Of a stretch of 48,703 bases of DNA, positions 39,758-48,637 are shown in pieces (the stretch's first letter is position 1; each line of letters starts with the position of its first letter). Under the pieces are notes generated by a model. That model did not search any database. It saw nothing but the letters and a program-made list of their open reading frames with translations, and was not told where the DNA came from. Source of the stretch: Candidatus Aveggerthella excrementigallinarum (GTDB lineage Bacteria > Actinomycetota > Coriobacteriia > Coriobacteriales > Eggerthellaceae); contig DVLD01000194.1 in assembly GCA_018715725.1 (NCBI GenBank), positions 1 through 48,703 on the forward strand, written 5' to 3'. A program made the translations under genes and the position numbers.

Positions 39758-41551
39758 ATGGTGGACACCCTGCGCGAGAGTGCGAAAGACTCCAACTGTG
39801 CAGACGCAAAGCGACCGCTCATCGTGGTCGATGACGTCAACATGGTCTTCAACATCGCCAACGAACAGCTCAACAGCCTGAAGGAGTACCTCATCGCACT
39901 CGTTCGCGGCAAACTGTTCTTCAAAGAGTTCAAAGCGCTCGAAGGCATTTCCTTCACGGTCAATCGTGGCGATGTGTATGGCATCGTCGGAACGAATGGA
40001 TCGGGCAAGTCGACGCTGCTCAAGATTATTTCAGGCGTGCTGCAGCCTACGCATGGCACCTGCGAGGTCTATGGCTCCATTGCCCCGCTCATCGAGCTCG
40101 GCGCAGGCTTCGACCTTGACCTGACTGCACGAGAGAACGTGTACCTGAACGGTTCGCTCCTTGGCTACAGCAAGAAATTCATTGACGAGCATTTCGATGA
40201 AATCGTCGACTTCGCGGAAGTTCGCGAGTTCATCGACATGCCGCTCAAGAACTATTCGTCGGGCATGGTCGCCCGCATCGCGTTCGCCATCGCTACCGCC
40301 ACGACACCTGACGTTCTCGTTGTGGACGAAGCGCTCTCCGTCGGTGACTTCATGTTCCAGGAAAAATGCGAGCGGCGCATCAACGACCTGGTCGAGAACC
40401 ATGGCACCACGCTCTTGTTCGTTTCGCACTCTATCGATCAGGTCGAGCGCGTGTGCAAACAGGCGCTGTGGATTGAAAAAGGCCACAAGCGCATGGAGGG
40501 CTCCGTCGAAGACGTCTGCTTTGCATACCGCAACATGGAATATACGGACTTCGTGGAAGACAATGACATTCTGGCTCTTAAACACACGAGCGCCAAAGAT
40601 TTAAAAAAGCCCGTTACCATCGGAACGGTCGTGCTCGCCCTTTGGCGCAGCGTGGGCAAGCCCGCTGCAAAGAAGGCACCGGAGTGCGCGGACGAGACAG
40701 CGCAGGCGATGGCATGGGGCATCGAAAGCGGCATTGCACACGAGAACTTGGCGTATGAAGCAGGCCGAGAGGCTACCCGTCTTGAGCTCGCGCAAATCAT
40801 TCGAGCGTTCTCGTCATGGCGCAAGCCCTCTGCCAATGGCTACCATCCCGTCGATGCCACCTCCTACGCTGACAGTATGCCCGAGAACGAAACTGATCGC
40901 ACTGCTGTCGAATGGTGCATATCGCACAAGCTCCTTGCCGCAGAAAAGCAAGCGGATGGATCAATGGAGCTTGCGCTCGACAAGCCGGCCTCGCATGTCG
41001 CGCTCGCGCGCGCCGTCGCACGTTTGTTCAAGAAAGTTTATTCCTACCACTCTGATGTACAACCTTCCGACTGGTTCGTCTTGCCCGGATATTACGATTA
41101 CGTCACCGAGCATGGCCTGATCAGCGGGTATGATGCAGGCGGGTTTGGCCCAAACGACCCTGTAACGCGAGCGCAAGCAATCACGATATTTTGGCGAGCA
41201 GCCGACCGACCTGCACCCATCACGCTGGCGTCATTTGACGACGTGCCACCCGAAGAGTTCTTCGCTCCCGCCGTTGCTTGGGCGGTAGAAAACGGTATCG
41301 TCCTTGCAGACCAATCGGAACTGTTCCGGCCGAACGATTCCGCCACAATCGAAGAGCTTGCTGAGTTTGCTGCGCGCTATGTAACCTGCCAGAAAGGCGG
41401 AAATAGCCAGAACGGGGCTGAGAGCCCCGTTGCATGGTGTCAGAAGCATGGCGTTCTCAATTCCGCCCCCAGCGCAGAAGCCGCCAACGCGACGGTAACG
41501 CGCGCCGAGATGACAAAGCTTATCGCCATAATCCAACGTGACATCCTTTAA
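39758..41551 (+). CDS. Polysaccharide export ABC ATPase (Wzt/TagH-like) fused to C-terminal SLH-like repeats
   Basis: Walker A GTNGSGKST, signature NYSSGMVARIAFAIATATTPDVLVVDEALSVGD; C-terminal half has repeats such as YYDYVTEHGLISGYDAGGFGPNDPVTRAQAITIFWRAADRP and FAPAVAWAVENGIVLADQSELFRPNDSATIEELAEFAARY. Confidence 0.9.
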   Translation: MVDTLRESAKDSNCADAKRPLIVVDDVNMVFNIANEQLNSLKEYLIALVRGKLFFKEFKALEGISFTVNRGDVYGIVGTNGSGKSTLLKIISGVLQPTHGTCEVYGSIAPLIELGAGFDLDLTARENVYLNGSLLGYSKKFIDEHFDEIVDFAEVREFIDMPLKNYSSGMVARIAFAIATATTPDVLVVDEALSVGDFMFQEKCERRINDLVENHGTTLLFVSHSIDQVERVCKQALWIEKGHKRMEGSVEDVCFAYRNMEYTDFVEDNDILALKHTSAKDLKKPVTIGTVVLALWRSVGKPAAKKAPECADETAQAMAWGIESGIAHENLAYEAGREATRLELAQIIRAFSSWRKPSANGYHPVDATSYADSMPENETDRTAVEWCISHKLLAAEKQADGSMELALDKPASHVALARAVARLFKKVYSYHSDVQPSDWFVLPGYYDYVTEHGLISGYDAGGFGPNDPVTRAQAITIFWRAADRPAPITLASFDDVPPEEFFAPAVAWAVENGIVLADQSELFRPNDSATIEELAEFAARYVTCQKGGNSQNGAESPVAWCQKHGVLNSAPSAEAANATVTRAEMTKLIAIIQRDIL

Positions 41552-41561
41552 GACGACATGG

Positions 41562-41599
41562 AAATGCCGGGCAGCACGAATCGTGGCTGCCCGGCATTT
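41562..41599. terminator. Bidirectional terminator between convergent wzt-like and glf genes
   Basis: 14-bp stem aaatgccgggcagc/gctgcccggcattt, followed by TTCGTCTTA on plus. Confidence 0.75.
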
Positions 41600-41623
41600 T
41601 CGTCTTATGCGCGCCTTCCGCTC

Positions 41624-42742
41624 TTACGCCCGCAAATCAACACCCAACTCGGCCTTCACAAGATCGAACGCAGCATCGATGGCCTTGTCCATGTCGTAGT
41701 ACTTGTACCCGCCCAGGCGGCCAGCGAACACGATGTCGCCCTCCTGCTCGGCCAGTTTCGCGTACTCAGCATAAAGCGCCGTGTTGCGCTCGTCGTTGAT
41801 GGGATAGTACGGCTCGTCGCCCGGCTCCCACGTAGCAGGGTACTCGCGCGTGATGACGGACTTCGGCTGTGTGCCGTACTCGAAGTGCTTGTGCTCGATA
41901 ATGCGCGTCCACGGCACCTCGCGCTCGGTGTAGTTCACCACGGCATTGCCCTGCCAATTCTCCTCGTCGACGACCTCGGTCTCGAAACGCAGCGAACGGT
42001 ATTCGAGGTTGCCCAGCTTGAAGTCGAAGAACTCGTCGATCGGGCCGCAGTAGATGGTGCGATCGGCAATGTCGGGCTCCTGCGCGATAAGGTCTTTGTA
42101 CTCCATGCCCAGGCGAATCTCCGTGTCGCCGAACATCTTCTCGACCATCTGGGTGTAGCCGCCCATCGGGATGCCCTGCCAACGGTCGTTGAAGTAATTG
42201 TTATCGTAGATAAAGCGCACCGGCAGGCGCTTGATGATGGAAGCGGGCAGGTCCTTGCAGTCGCGACCCCACTGCTTCTCCGTGTAGCCCTTCACAAGCT
42301 TCTCGAAGATGTCGCGGCCCACGAGGGAGAGCGCCTGCTCCTCCAGGTTCTGCGGCTCGTCGATGGCCTCGGCAGCCTTCTGCTCCTCAATCTTCGCTTT
42401 CGCCTCGGCGGGCGTGCGCACGCCCCACATCTTGGAAAACGTGTTCATGTTGAACGGCATGTTATACAGCTCGTCCTTGTAGACGGCGACCGGGCTGTTC
42501 ACGTAGTTGTTGAACTCGGCGAACTGATTGACATAGCGCCACACCGGCTCGAGAGACGTGTGGAAGATGTGCGCACCGTACACGTGCACGTTGATGCCTT
42601 CGACCTCTTTGGTGTACACGTTGCCGGCAATGTGGTCGCGCCGATCAATGACCAGGCACGTCTTGCCCAGCTTCGCCGCCTCATGCGCGAAGACCGCACT
42701 TGTGAGGCCCGCGCCAACGATAAGGTAGTCGTATTTCGCCAT
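41624..42742 (-). CDS. glf: UDP-galactopyranose mutase
   Basis: MAKYDYLIVGAGLTSAVFAHEAAKLGKTCLVIDRRDHIAGNVYTKEVEGINVHVYGAHIFHTS...GYTEKQWGRD. Confidence 0.96.
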   Translation of the reverse strand: MAKYDYLIVGAGLTSAVFAHEAAKLGKTCLVIDRRDHIAGNVYTKEVEGINVHVYGAHIFHTSLEPVWRYVNQFAEFNNYVNSPVAVYKDELYNMPFNMNTFSKMWGVRTPAEAKAKIEEQKAAEAIDEPQNLEEQALSLVGRDIFEKLVKGYTEKQWGRDCKDLPASIIKRLPVRFIYDNNYFNDRWQGIPMGGYTQMVEKMFGDTEIRLGMEYKDLIAQEPDIADRTIYCGPIDEFFDFKLGNLEYRSLRFETEVVDEENWQGNAVVNYTEREVPWTRIIEHKHFEYGTQPKSVITREYPATWEPGDEPYYPINDERNTALYAEYAKLAEQEGDIVFAGRLGGYKYYDMDKAIDAAFDLVKAELGVDLRA

Positions 42743-42800
42743 AGGTTGCTCTCTTTCTCTCGTTATCTCGTCCGTTTGCGCAACACGCAAAGGCAGGAGG

Positions 42801-44087
42801 TCATTTTCTTTCCAGAATCCTCCGCTGAACAGCACGCGGAATGGCGCACACTGCACGGCCTATCTTCTGCTCCGCTGCGTTTTCCATCTCGTGGTAACGA
42901 CGTTCAAGGCCACGATGCTCTTCGACGATCTTATTCAGGCGCTCTTCCATCTCGGCAAGCCTCTTGTTGCTTTTATCCCATTCGATATAAAGCCGATCAA
43001 TCTCCTCGCCACGCGCATCGCACGAACCATGCAGGTTCGCAATCTCAGTCTGGGCGAAGTCGTCTTTTGCGCTTAAATCGTCAACGAACACGTTCAAGAC
43101 TCGGCTTCGATAAAACGCATAGCCATCAGGACCCTGCTCGCGCAAAACGCGCAGGTCTTCTGCGATGCCACCTCTCACAAGGCGTACGGCATCACCCGAG
43201 ATGCCAATCTCGTCAAAGCCACCTTTTTCAAGCAAGCGTTCGCACACAAGCCTGTACACCTCGAGCGTGTTCAACGTATTAATCGTGTACATGACGCCCG
43301 ATGCGGCCCAATTCACAAAACCACGCTCGAGGCAATCGTATACACCCTTCTCTTCGAGCCAACGCTTCAGAAGCGCGAAAGCATCAATAACGTCAAACGG
43401 ATGCGAGTCTTTGTCGCCCATGGCTGAATCAGAGCGACCGATGCGATAGTTCACCAAGCGTTCGTCCACGTATGTTATTGCTCGGGCGCTTACCAAAGCG
43501 CTTACCGTAAATTGCAAGTCCTCCGTACGATGAAACGGACCGAACGCGATATCGTTGTCGCGAACGAACGTTGCGCGGAAAGCCTTATTCCATGGCCAAT
43601 TCTGGAAAGCGCCCATAATCTCGTCCGGATTGTCCCTCCAAGAGAAAACCCCTTGCTCACATGGGAACGCGTCGGGGCGCAACGTACCTGCAGGGGGATT
43701 CTGACGCCGAGAAAAACGCTCGTTGTGGTACCAAACATCCCAAATTGCCACGTCCGCGCCCGTGGAATCCAATGCACCCACTACGCGCTCGATCATCGCG
43801 GGCTCGGCAAAATCATCGGAATCCAGGAAGAACAGGTACTCACCGCGCGCACAATCGATGCCGGCCATGCGCGCCGCTCCAGGACCACCATTTTGCTGCT
43901 CAAGCACGACAAGGCGCCCGGGATGCGCAGCGACGGCCTCTTGCAAAATGGTGCGGGACCCGTCTGTCGACCCATCGTCGACGCACACGATTTCGAAATC
44001 ATCAAATGATTGCTCAAAGAGACTCGTCAGGCACTGGCCAAGGTACGTCTCGGCGTTGTAGACAGGGACGATGACCGACGCTTTCAT
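42801..44087 (-). CDS. Glycosyltransferase family 2 with C-terminal coiled-coil-like tail
   Basis: MKASVIVPVYNAETYLGQCLTSLFEQSFDDFEIVCVDDGSTDGS...; tail DRLYIEWDKSNKRLAEMEERLNKIVEEHRGLERRYHEMENAAEQKI. Confidence 0.92.
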   Translation of the reverse strand: MKASVIVPVYNAETYLGQCLTSLFEQSFDDFEIVCVDDGSTDGSRTILQEAVAAHPGRLVVLEQQNGGPGAARMAGIDCARGEYLFFLDSDDFAEPAMIERVVGALDSTGADVAIWDVWYHNERFSRRQNPPAGTLRPDAFPCEQGVFSWRDNPDEIMGAFQNWPWNKAFRATFVRDNDIAFGPFHRTEDLQFTVSALVSARAITYVDERLVNYRIGRSDSAMGDKDSHPFDVIDAFALLKRWLEEKGVYDCLERGFVNWAASGVMYTINTLNTLEVYRLVCERLLEKGGFDEIGISGDAVRLVRGGIAEDLRVLREQGPDGYAFYRSRVLNVFVDDLSAKDDFAQTEIANLHGSCDARGEEIDRLYIEWDKSNKRLAEMEERLNKIVEEHRGLERRYHEMENAAEQKIGRAVCAIPRAVQRRILERK

Positions 44088-44151
44088 AATCCTCCATTCG
44101 CACAGATAACGGCAGTGTAGCGCAAACGCCGCGTTCGGTGCGGTCTAATGA

Positions 44152-46437
44152 CTAGTACATGCCGAACGCATCCCACAGCAACACCGCGACAGCCACCATG
44201 ACTACCAAGGAAGCAAACGCGAAGTACAGTGAGATACGGTACACAGACACTGTCATGCCGCTGGAAGCAGGGTTTGAAGGCGCTACCATTGCAGAACCCC
44301 CGTACAAGTCCGTCGTCCACCCTTCCGTGAGCGGGCGCGAAGAGCGCACTTGCAGCAGCTCGAGGAACACAAGCGACGCGGCAAGCGCGATATAGATGCC
44401 GAAGTCGCAGATGTAGCGCATAAGAATGCCCGCTCCTTGCAAGTCGAAATTGACGAGCACGAACGCTACACCAAGCGCCGTGAGCAACGGAACGAACAGG
44501 CCTTTCTCCTGTAGACCGCGCCTTGCCTTCGGCAGCGCGAGCAGCACGAGCGTCATGGGGTACAAGAAGAAGTAACCACCGAACATCGGCTCGTAAATCG
44601 TGATGCCTTGATACGCCGGGTCGAGATACGTCTGGTTCATGAACGGGAACTGGCTGCTCACGCTCGGCGGCTGGAACAAGTACGCGAACAGGCCAAACGG
44701 GATGCGATCGACATGGAACCCGCGATGCGTCATATCGTTCGTCGTCAGATTGTAGTTCGCGCCAAAATCAAACGGGCTGCCGAAGCGCGCCGCATTGTAT
44801 GCAAGCACCGCGACGCCCACGACAACGAACGGAACAAGGGCAGCGCGAAATGCGCGCAACGCCTGACGGCGAAGCTGGCGATTGCCCTTCGATACCCTCA
44901 AGAACGGCCAGAACAGCAGCAGGCCGAAGACCGCTCCAAGCACCATCTGAGGACGAGCCGCAAGCGTGAGCGCGAACAAGAACGCTCCCGCGACAACGCG
45001 GGGGGTGTCGATATAGCCCTGGGACGTGCCGCGAATCCACAAGGCAAGACCCCACGCGACGCACGCAAGACCCATGGCTTCAGGAAGAAAATACATGCTC
45101 GGCGTTCGTACCAAAATGAGCGCGCTACCGCCGATGCACAACATGACGTCAAGAATGACGAACGCGCCGATGGATGTGCGCGGGAACCAACGCTTGCAAA
45201 TCTGAGCAAGCAGGTAGGCGAGCCCCGCCACGTAGACCGCCGCGCATATGGCGACAGCAAGCCATGTGGCAAAATGCGTTCCCGTCAGCAGGTAGTACGG
45301 CAGGAAGAACACTAGGCACGGCAGGACACCGAAGTACACGTAGTACCGGCCTTCGAAGTACGCGTGGTCCCACAAGAATGGCACGCCGTCGGCAGCTCGC
45401 GCCGCAGTATCGTACGGGTTGTCCATAGCGAGCAGCGCATCACTCGGGGCATCGTTTAAGTACAGATGCCCCTGCGCCAACGCTTCTGCAAGTTTCTGGT
45501 ATTGATAGTAGCTTTCCGTCTCGGGCGTCATCGTCATGTTCACAAAGTGAGTGTTCTGCAACGCCAGGAAAAACACCGCGACGATCTCGAAAACGACTAG
45601 TCCGACAACAAGCGCTTTGACCTTGTTCGACCGCATGTCCACAATGAGCGCATATGCCCGGGATTTCGGCTGCAAGGCGGCAAGTGACGACAGGACGACA
45701 AGAAGGCACGCAACTCGAACGGGGTCGAGCGAAAACGGAACATGCGCGTTGAGCGAGATGTCGTCCACGGCAATAGCTCCGATGGTCGCAAGGTTCGTGA
45801 ACGTCACGCGAATGGAATGGCAGTTTCCTGCCGGTTCAAGGCCGATGTACGTGCTTGCGGGGCGATCGGGATCGACCGTAACGGCGGGAAGCGCGTAGTA
45901 GTTCGCGTTGCCCTCGTCTTGCAGGTACATGACCACCTGGATGGTGTCGTCGGCAACTTCAAGCACGTCCTCGTTGAGAATCGTCGGAGCGAAGTGGATG
46001 CTGTCAATTGTCGCGTCAAGCCCGGTAATCTCGAAGCTGTTGGAGCTAGCGTCGAGCGTCAGCTCTCCAATCGCAGCAGGATCAGATCCGTTCACCAGGT
46101 ACGATCCCTCGTCCGGATACAGCCACGACGTGAAAAACGCAAGGTTGAATCCGAACACCTCGATACACATGGCAAGAAGAACAACGAGCACCATGGACAC
46201 GAATGCTCTGCCCTTCCCGACTGAAGCGGACGAGACAGGCCGACGAGACTGCTCGTAGTCAGCAGATGCTGAAGGCCTCACCTGTCGAGGCCGAGGCGAT
46301 TGCACCCGGGCTGAACCCTGGACGCCGCGCTGGCGAGCATGAGCTGCGTAATTCTCGCGCGCATACTGCTCAAACTCGGGCGTGGAATGCCCCGGCTCAA
46401 ACGGGTCGTAGCCAGTGTTGTCGCGACGCTGAACCAT
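44152..46437 (-). CDS. Large polytopic membrane protein, possible GT-C glycosyltransferase
   Basis: 761 aa: basic cytosolic N-terminus, TM, about 150 aa extracytoplasmic domain, then multiple TM helices; adjacent to GtrA and a GtrB-like GT2. Confidence 0.65.
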   Translation of the reverse strand: MVQRRDNTGYDPFEPGHSTPEFEQYARENYAAHARQRGVQGSARVQSPRPRQVRPSASADYEQSRRPVSSASVGKGRAFVSMVLVVLLAMCIEVFGFNLAFFTSWLYPDEGSYLVNGSDPAAIGELTLDASSNSFEITGLDATIDSIHFAPTILNEDVLEVADDTIQVVMYLQDEGNANYYALPAVTVDPDRPASTYIGLEPAGNCHSIRVTFTNLATIGAIAVDDISLNAHVPFSLDPVRVACLLVVLSSLAALQPKSRAYALIVDMRSNKVKALVVGLVVFEIVAVFFLALQNTHFVNMTMTPETESYYQYQKLAEALAQGHLYLNDAPSDALLAMDNPYDTAARAADGVPFLWDHAYFEGRYYVYFGVLPCLVFFLPYYLLTGTHFATWLAVAICAAVYVAGLAYLLAQICKRWFPRTSIGAFVILDVMLCIGGSALILVRTPSMYFLPEAMGLACVAWGLALWIRGTSQGYIDTPRVVAGAFLFALTLAARPQMVLGAVFGLLLFWPFLRVSKGNRQLRRQALRAFRAALVPFVVVGVAVLAYNAARFGSPFDFGANYNLTTNDMTHRGFHVDRIPFGLFAYLFQPPSVSSQFPFMNQTYLDPAYQGITIYEPMFGGYFFLYPMTLVLLALPKARRGLQEKGLFVPLLTALGVAFVLVNFDLQGAGILMRYICDFGIYIALAASLVFLELLQVRSSRPLTEGWTTDLYGGSAMVAPSNPASSGMTVSVYRISLYFAFASLVVMVAVAVLLWDAFGMY

Positions 46438-46446
46438 GCGATTTTG

Positions 46447-46836
46447 CTACTCTCCCGCGTCCAGGAAGATTTTCCTCGTCACGAAGTTCCACACCATAAC
46501 AATGGCGGTCGCGCCGATCTTCGTGATGAGATAATGGATGCCGAACAGCTCCACACCCGCCCACATGCACAGATTGTTGATGCCCAGGCCGATGACCGAG
46601 AGCACGACGAAAATAATGAACTCACGGCGTTTGCTCATGCCCTCCTTGTGCGTGAACACATAGCGCATGGACGCCACGTAGTTGAACACGACGGACACCG
46701 TGAACGAAATAGTCGCGCTTACCAGGTAGTTCACGCCAAAGACTTCGGTCAAGAGCGCAAGGATGCCGTAGTCGATGCAGAAGGCGATCACGCCCACCAC
46801 ACCGAACTTCATGAATTGTGCGATGAGTCTCTTCAT
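46447..46836 (-). CDS. GtrA-family membrane protein
   Basis: LIAQFMKFGVVGVIAFCIDYGILALLTEVFGVNYLVSATISFTVSVVFNYVASMRYVF. Confidence 0.94.
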   Translation of the reverse strand: MKRLIAQFMKFGVVGVIAFCIDYGILALLTEVFGVNYLVSATISFTVSVVFNYVASMRYVFTHKEGMSKRREFIIFVVLSVIGLGINNLCMWAGVELFGIHYLITKIGATAIVMVWNFVTRKIFLDAGE

Positions 46837-46976
46837 GAAGTCGCATTATAGGGCACGAAAGCACCCCGACGCACGCCATCAAACACTTCCCATGGTTCGG
46901 CGAAAAAGACGACAAGCGCCGCACGAAAAAGCGCGCCGCCGAGGCGACGCGCTCTCCGGTTAGCGACTTTGCATAC

Positions 46977-47939
46977 TTACATTCGGTGATACCGCTCGTA
47001 CGCCGACGTGACATCAAGTTCGTACTCTTTGCGATAGCCTTTCACCGTCGTATCAAGAATAAGGCCGCATGCCAAACTCATGAACCCCACGAACACAAGC
47101 GCGACGGCAAGCAAGGCGGAAGGAAGGCGCGGAACCAGGCCGATCTGCGCGTACTCCACGATGACCGGAATGCCCGCAATAAGGCCAAGAACGAAAAACA
47201 CCAGGCTAATCCAAGAGAAAAGCGCCAGCGGACGATAGTCCTTGAACAACGACATGATGGTCAGAAGCACTTTGAATCCATCCGAGAACGTCGACAGCTT
47301 GCTCTCGCTGCCTTCGGGGCGATCGCGGTAATCAATAGGCACCTCGGTGATGCGCCACCGCTTGTCCACTGCATGAATAGACAGCTCGGTCTCAATTTCG
47401 AAACCGGGAGAGAGGACCGGCATGGTCTTGGCGAACACGCGATTGAACGCGCGATACCCCGTCATGACGTCATGGAATTCGAATCCATAGATGAGCTTGA
47501 TCAGGAAACGCACCAGGTTGTTACCGAATCCGTGGAAGGCGCGGTCGTTTTCCTGTCCATACGTCCCGTTCGACAAACGATCGCCCACCGTCATGTCGGC
47601 CTGTCCGGCGCGCAACGGCTTTAGCAAATCGACCGCCGCTTCAGCCGGGTATGTATCATCACCGTCGACCATAATGTAATAGTGCGCGTCAATGTCGCGC
47701 AGCATCTGGCGAACGACGTTGCCTTTCCCCTGACGCGTCTCCGTGCGCACAATAGCTCCGTGCTCAGCAGCAATTTTGCCCGTATCATCGGTGGAGTTGT
47801 TGTCATACACATAGATGTCGGCGTCGGGAAGCACACGCTTGAAGTCATCAATCACCTTAGCGATGGTGACCGCCTCGTTGTAGCACGGGATAAGGACGGC
47901 AACATCCTTGATTGCGCCTTCGACAGTAGTGTCTGCCAC
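46977..47939 (-). CDS. Glycosyltransferase family 2, GtrB-like, with C-terminal TM segments
   Basis: VAVLIPCYNEAVTIAKVIDDFKRVLPDADIYVYDNNSTDDTGKIA...MVDGDDTYPAEA...FSWISLVFFVLGLIAGIPVIVEY. GTG start at 47939 after AAAGGAG. Confidence 0.92.
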   Translation of the reverse strand: MADTTVEGAIKDVAVLIPCYNEAVTIAKVIDDFKRVLPDADIYVYDNNSTDDTGKIAAEHGAIVRTETRQGKGNVVRQMLRDIDAHYYIMVDGDDTYPAEAAVDLLKPLRAGQADMTVGDRLSNGTYGQENDRAFHGFGNNLVRFLIKLIYGFEFHDVMTGYRAFNRVFAKTMPVLSPGFEIETELSIHAVDKRWRITEVPIDYRDRPEGSESKLSTFSDGFKVLLTIMSLFKDYRPLALFSWISLVFFVLGLIAGIPVIVEYAQIGLVPRLPSALLAVALVFVGFMSLACGLILDTTVKGYRKEYELDVTSAYERYHRM

Positions 47940-48023
47940 GTTCGCTCCTTTACTCAGGTATTCATGCATTGTATCGCGCATTAAGCGCAAGGGGGAAACA
48001 TTCACGAACGACTTGCGACAAAA

Positions 48024-48050
48024 AGGCCAGGAGCTCAAAGCACCTGGCCT
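48024..48050 (-). terminator. Intrinsic terminator downstream of tRNA-Glu
   Basis: Stem aggccagg/cctggcct; minus strand continues CCTTTTTGTCGC. Confidence 0.8.
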
Positions 48051-48060
48051 GCAACTTCAA

Positions 48061-48135
48061 TGGTGCCCCCAACGAGAATCGAACTCGTGTCTCAGCCTTG
48101 AAAGGGCCGCGTCCTGACCTCTAGACTATGGGGAC
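48061..48135 (-). tRNA. tRNA-Glu (anticodon TTC), CCA encoded
   Basis: Minus strand GTCCCCATAGTCTAGAGGTCAGGACGCGGCCCTTTCAAGGCTGAGACACGAGTTCGATTCTCGTTGGGGGCACCA folds as a cloverleaf; loop CTTTCAA. Confidence 0.96.
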
Positions 48136-48205
48136 ATATGCCCGCTTCGAAAAGCAGCTGCAATATTATAAGCTGATTGAGCGGGAATATGCAAGCAGCT
48201 TTTTC

Positions 48206-48637
48206 TTACGACTTCGTCGTGAACGACGTGCCGCATTTCGGGCACGTCACCTTGATGGTGCCTTTTCCCTTCGGCACGCGGAGGCTTTGGCCGCAGTTCT
48301 TGCAGCGGTAGATATGGTGGGTCTTGCCGTACTTCTTGCGTTCCTCGGCCTGCTTGCCCGCGCGACGAAACGGCGCCGCCACCTTGTTGAAGACGCGCAG
48401 GAACGCGCAGTTCTCCTGGTAGCGCTTGCTCACGTTCTTCGAGATCATGCGGAAGTACCCGTACACAATGACCGCAAGCGCCAACCACGAGAAGACGGCG
48501 CGCGCTGTGGCGTCGGGCAGCACCATGCTCAAAACCATGAGCACGATCGCGACCACCAGGCTGAAGCGCACGAGATCGTCAGGGCCGTTGCGCCCGATCA
48601 TGAACGTCTGGAGCTTGTGGGCGAATCTCTGGAACAT
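48206..48637 (-). CDS. Small membrane protein with C-terminal zinc ribbon
   Basis: 143 aa; two TM segments; HHIYRCKNCGQSLRVPKGKGTIKVTCPKCGTSFTTKS (two CxxC pairs). Confidence 0.8.
   Translation of the reverse strand: MFQRFAHKLQTFMIGRNGPDDLVRFSLVVAIVLMVLSMVLPDATARAVFSWLALAVIVYGYFRMISKNVSKRYQENCAFLRVFNKVAAPFRRAGKQAEERKKYGKTHHIYRCKNCGQSLRVPKGKGTIKVTCPKCGTSFTTKS

Noticed and set aside
39758-41551. SLH-like half as an extracellular tail like that of Bacillus TagH
   Set aside because: The only hydrophobic stretch at the junction (PVTIGTVVLALW) is about 12 residues, too short for a TM helix and better read as a repeat helix.
48061-48135. tRNA-Glu as an integration site for a genomic island covering the glycan locus
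   Set aside because: No integrase, transposase or duplicated tRNA 3' end seen in the window.
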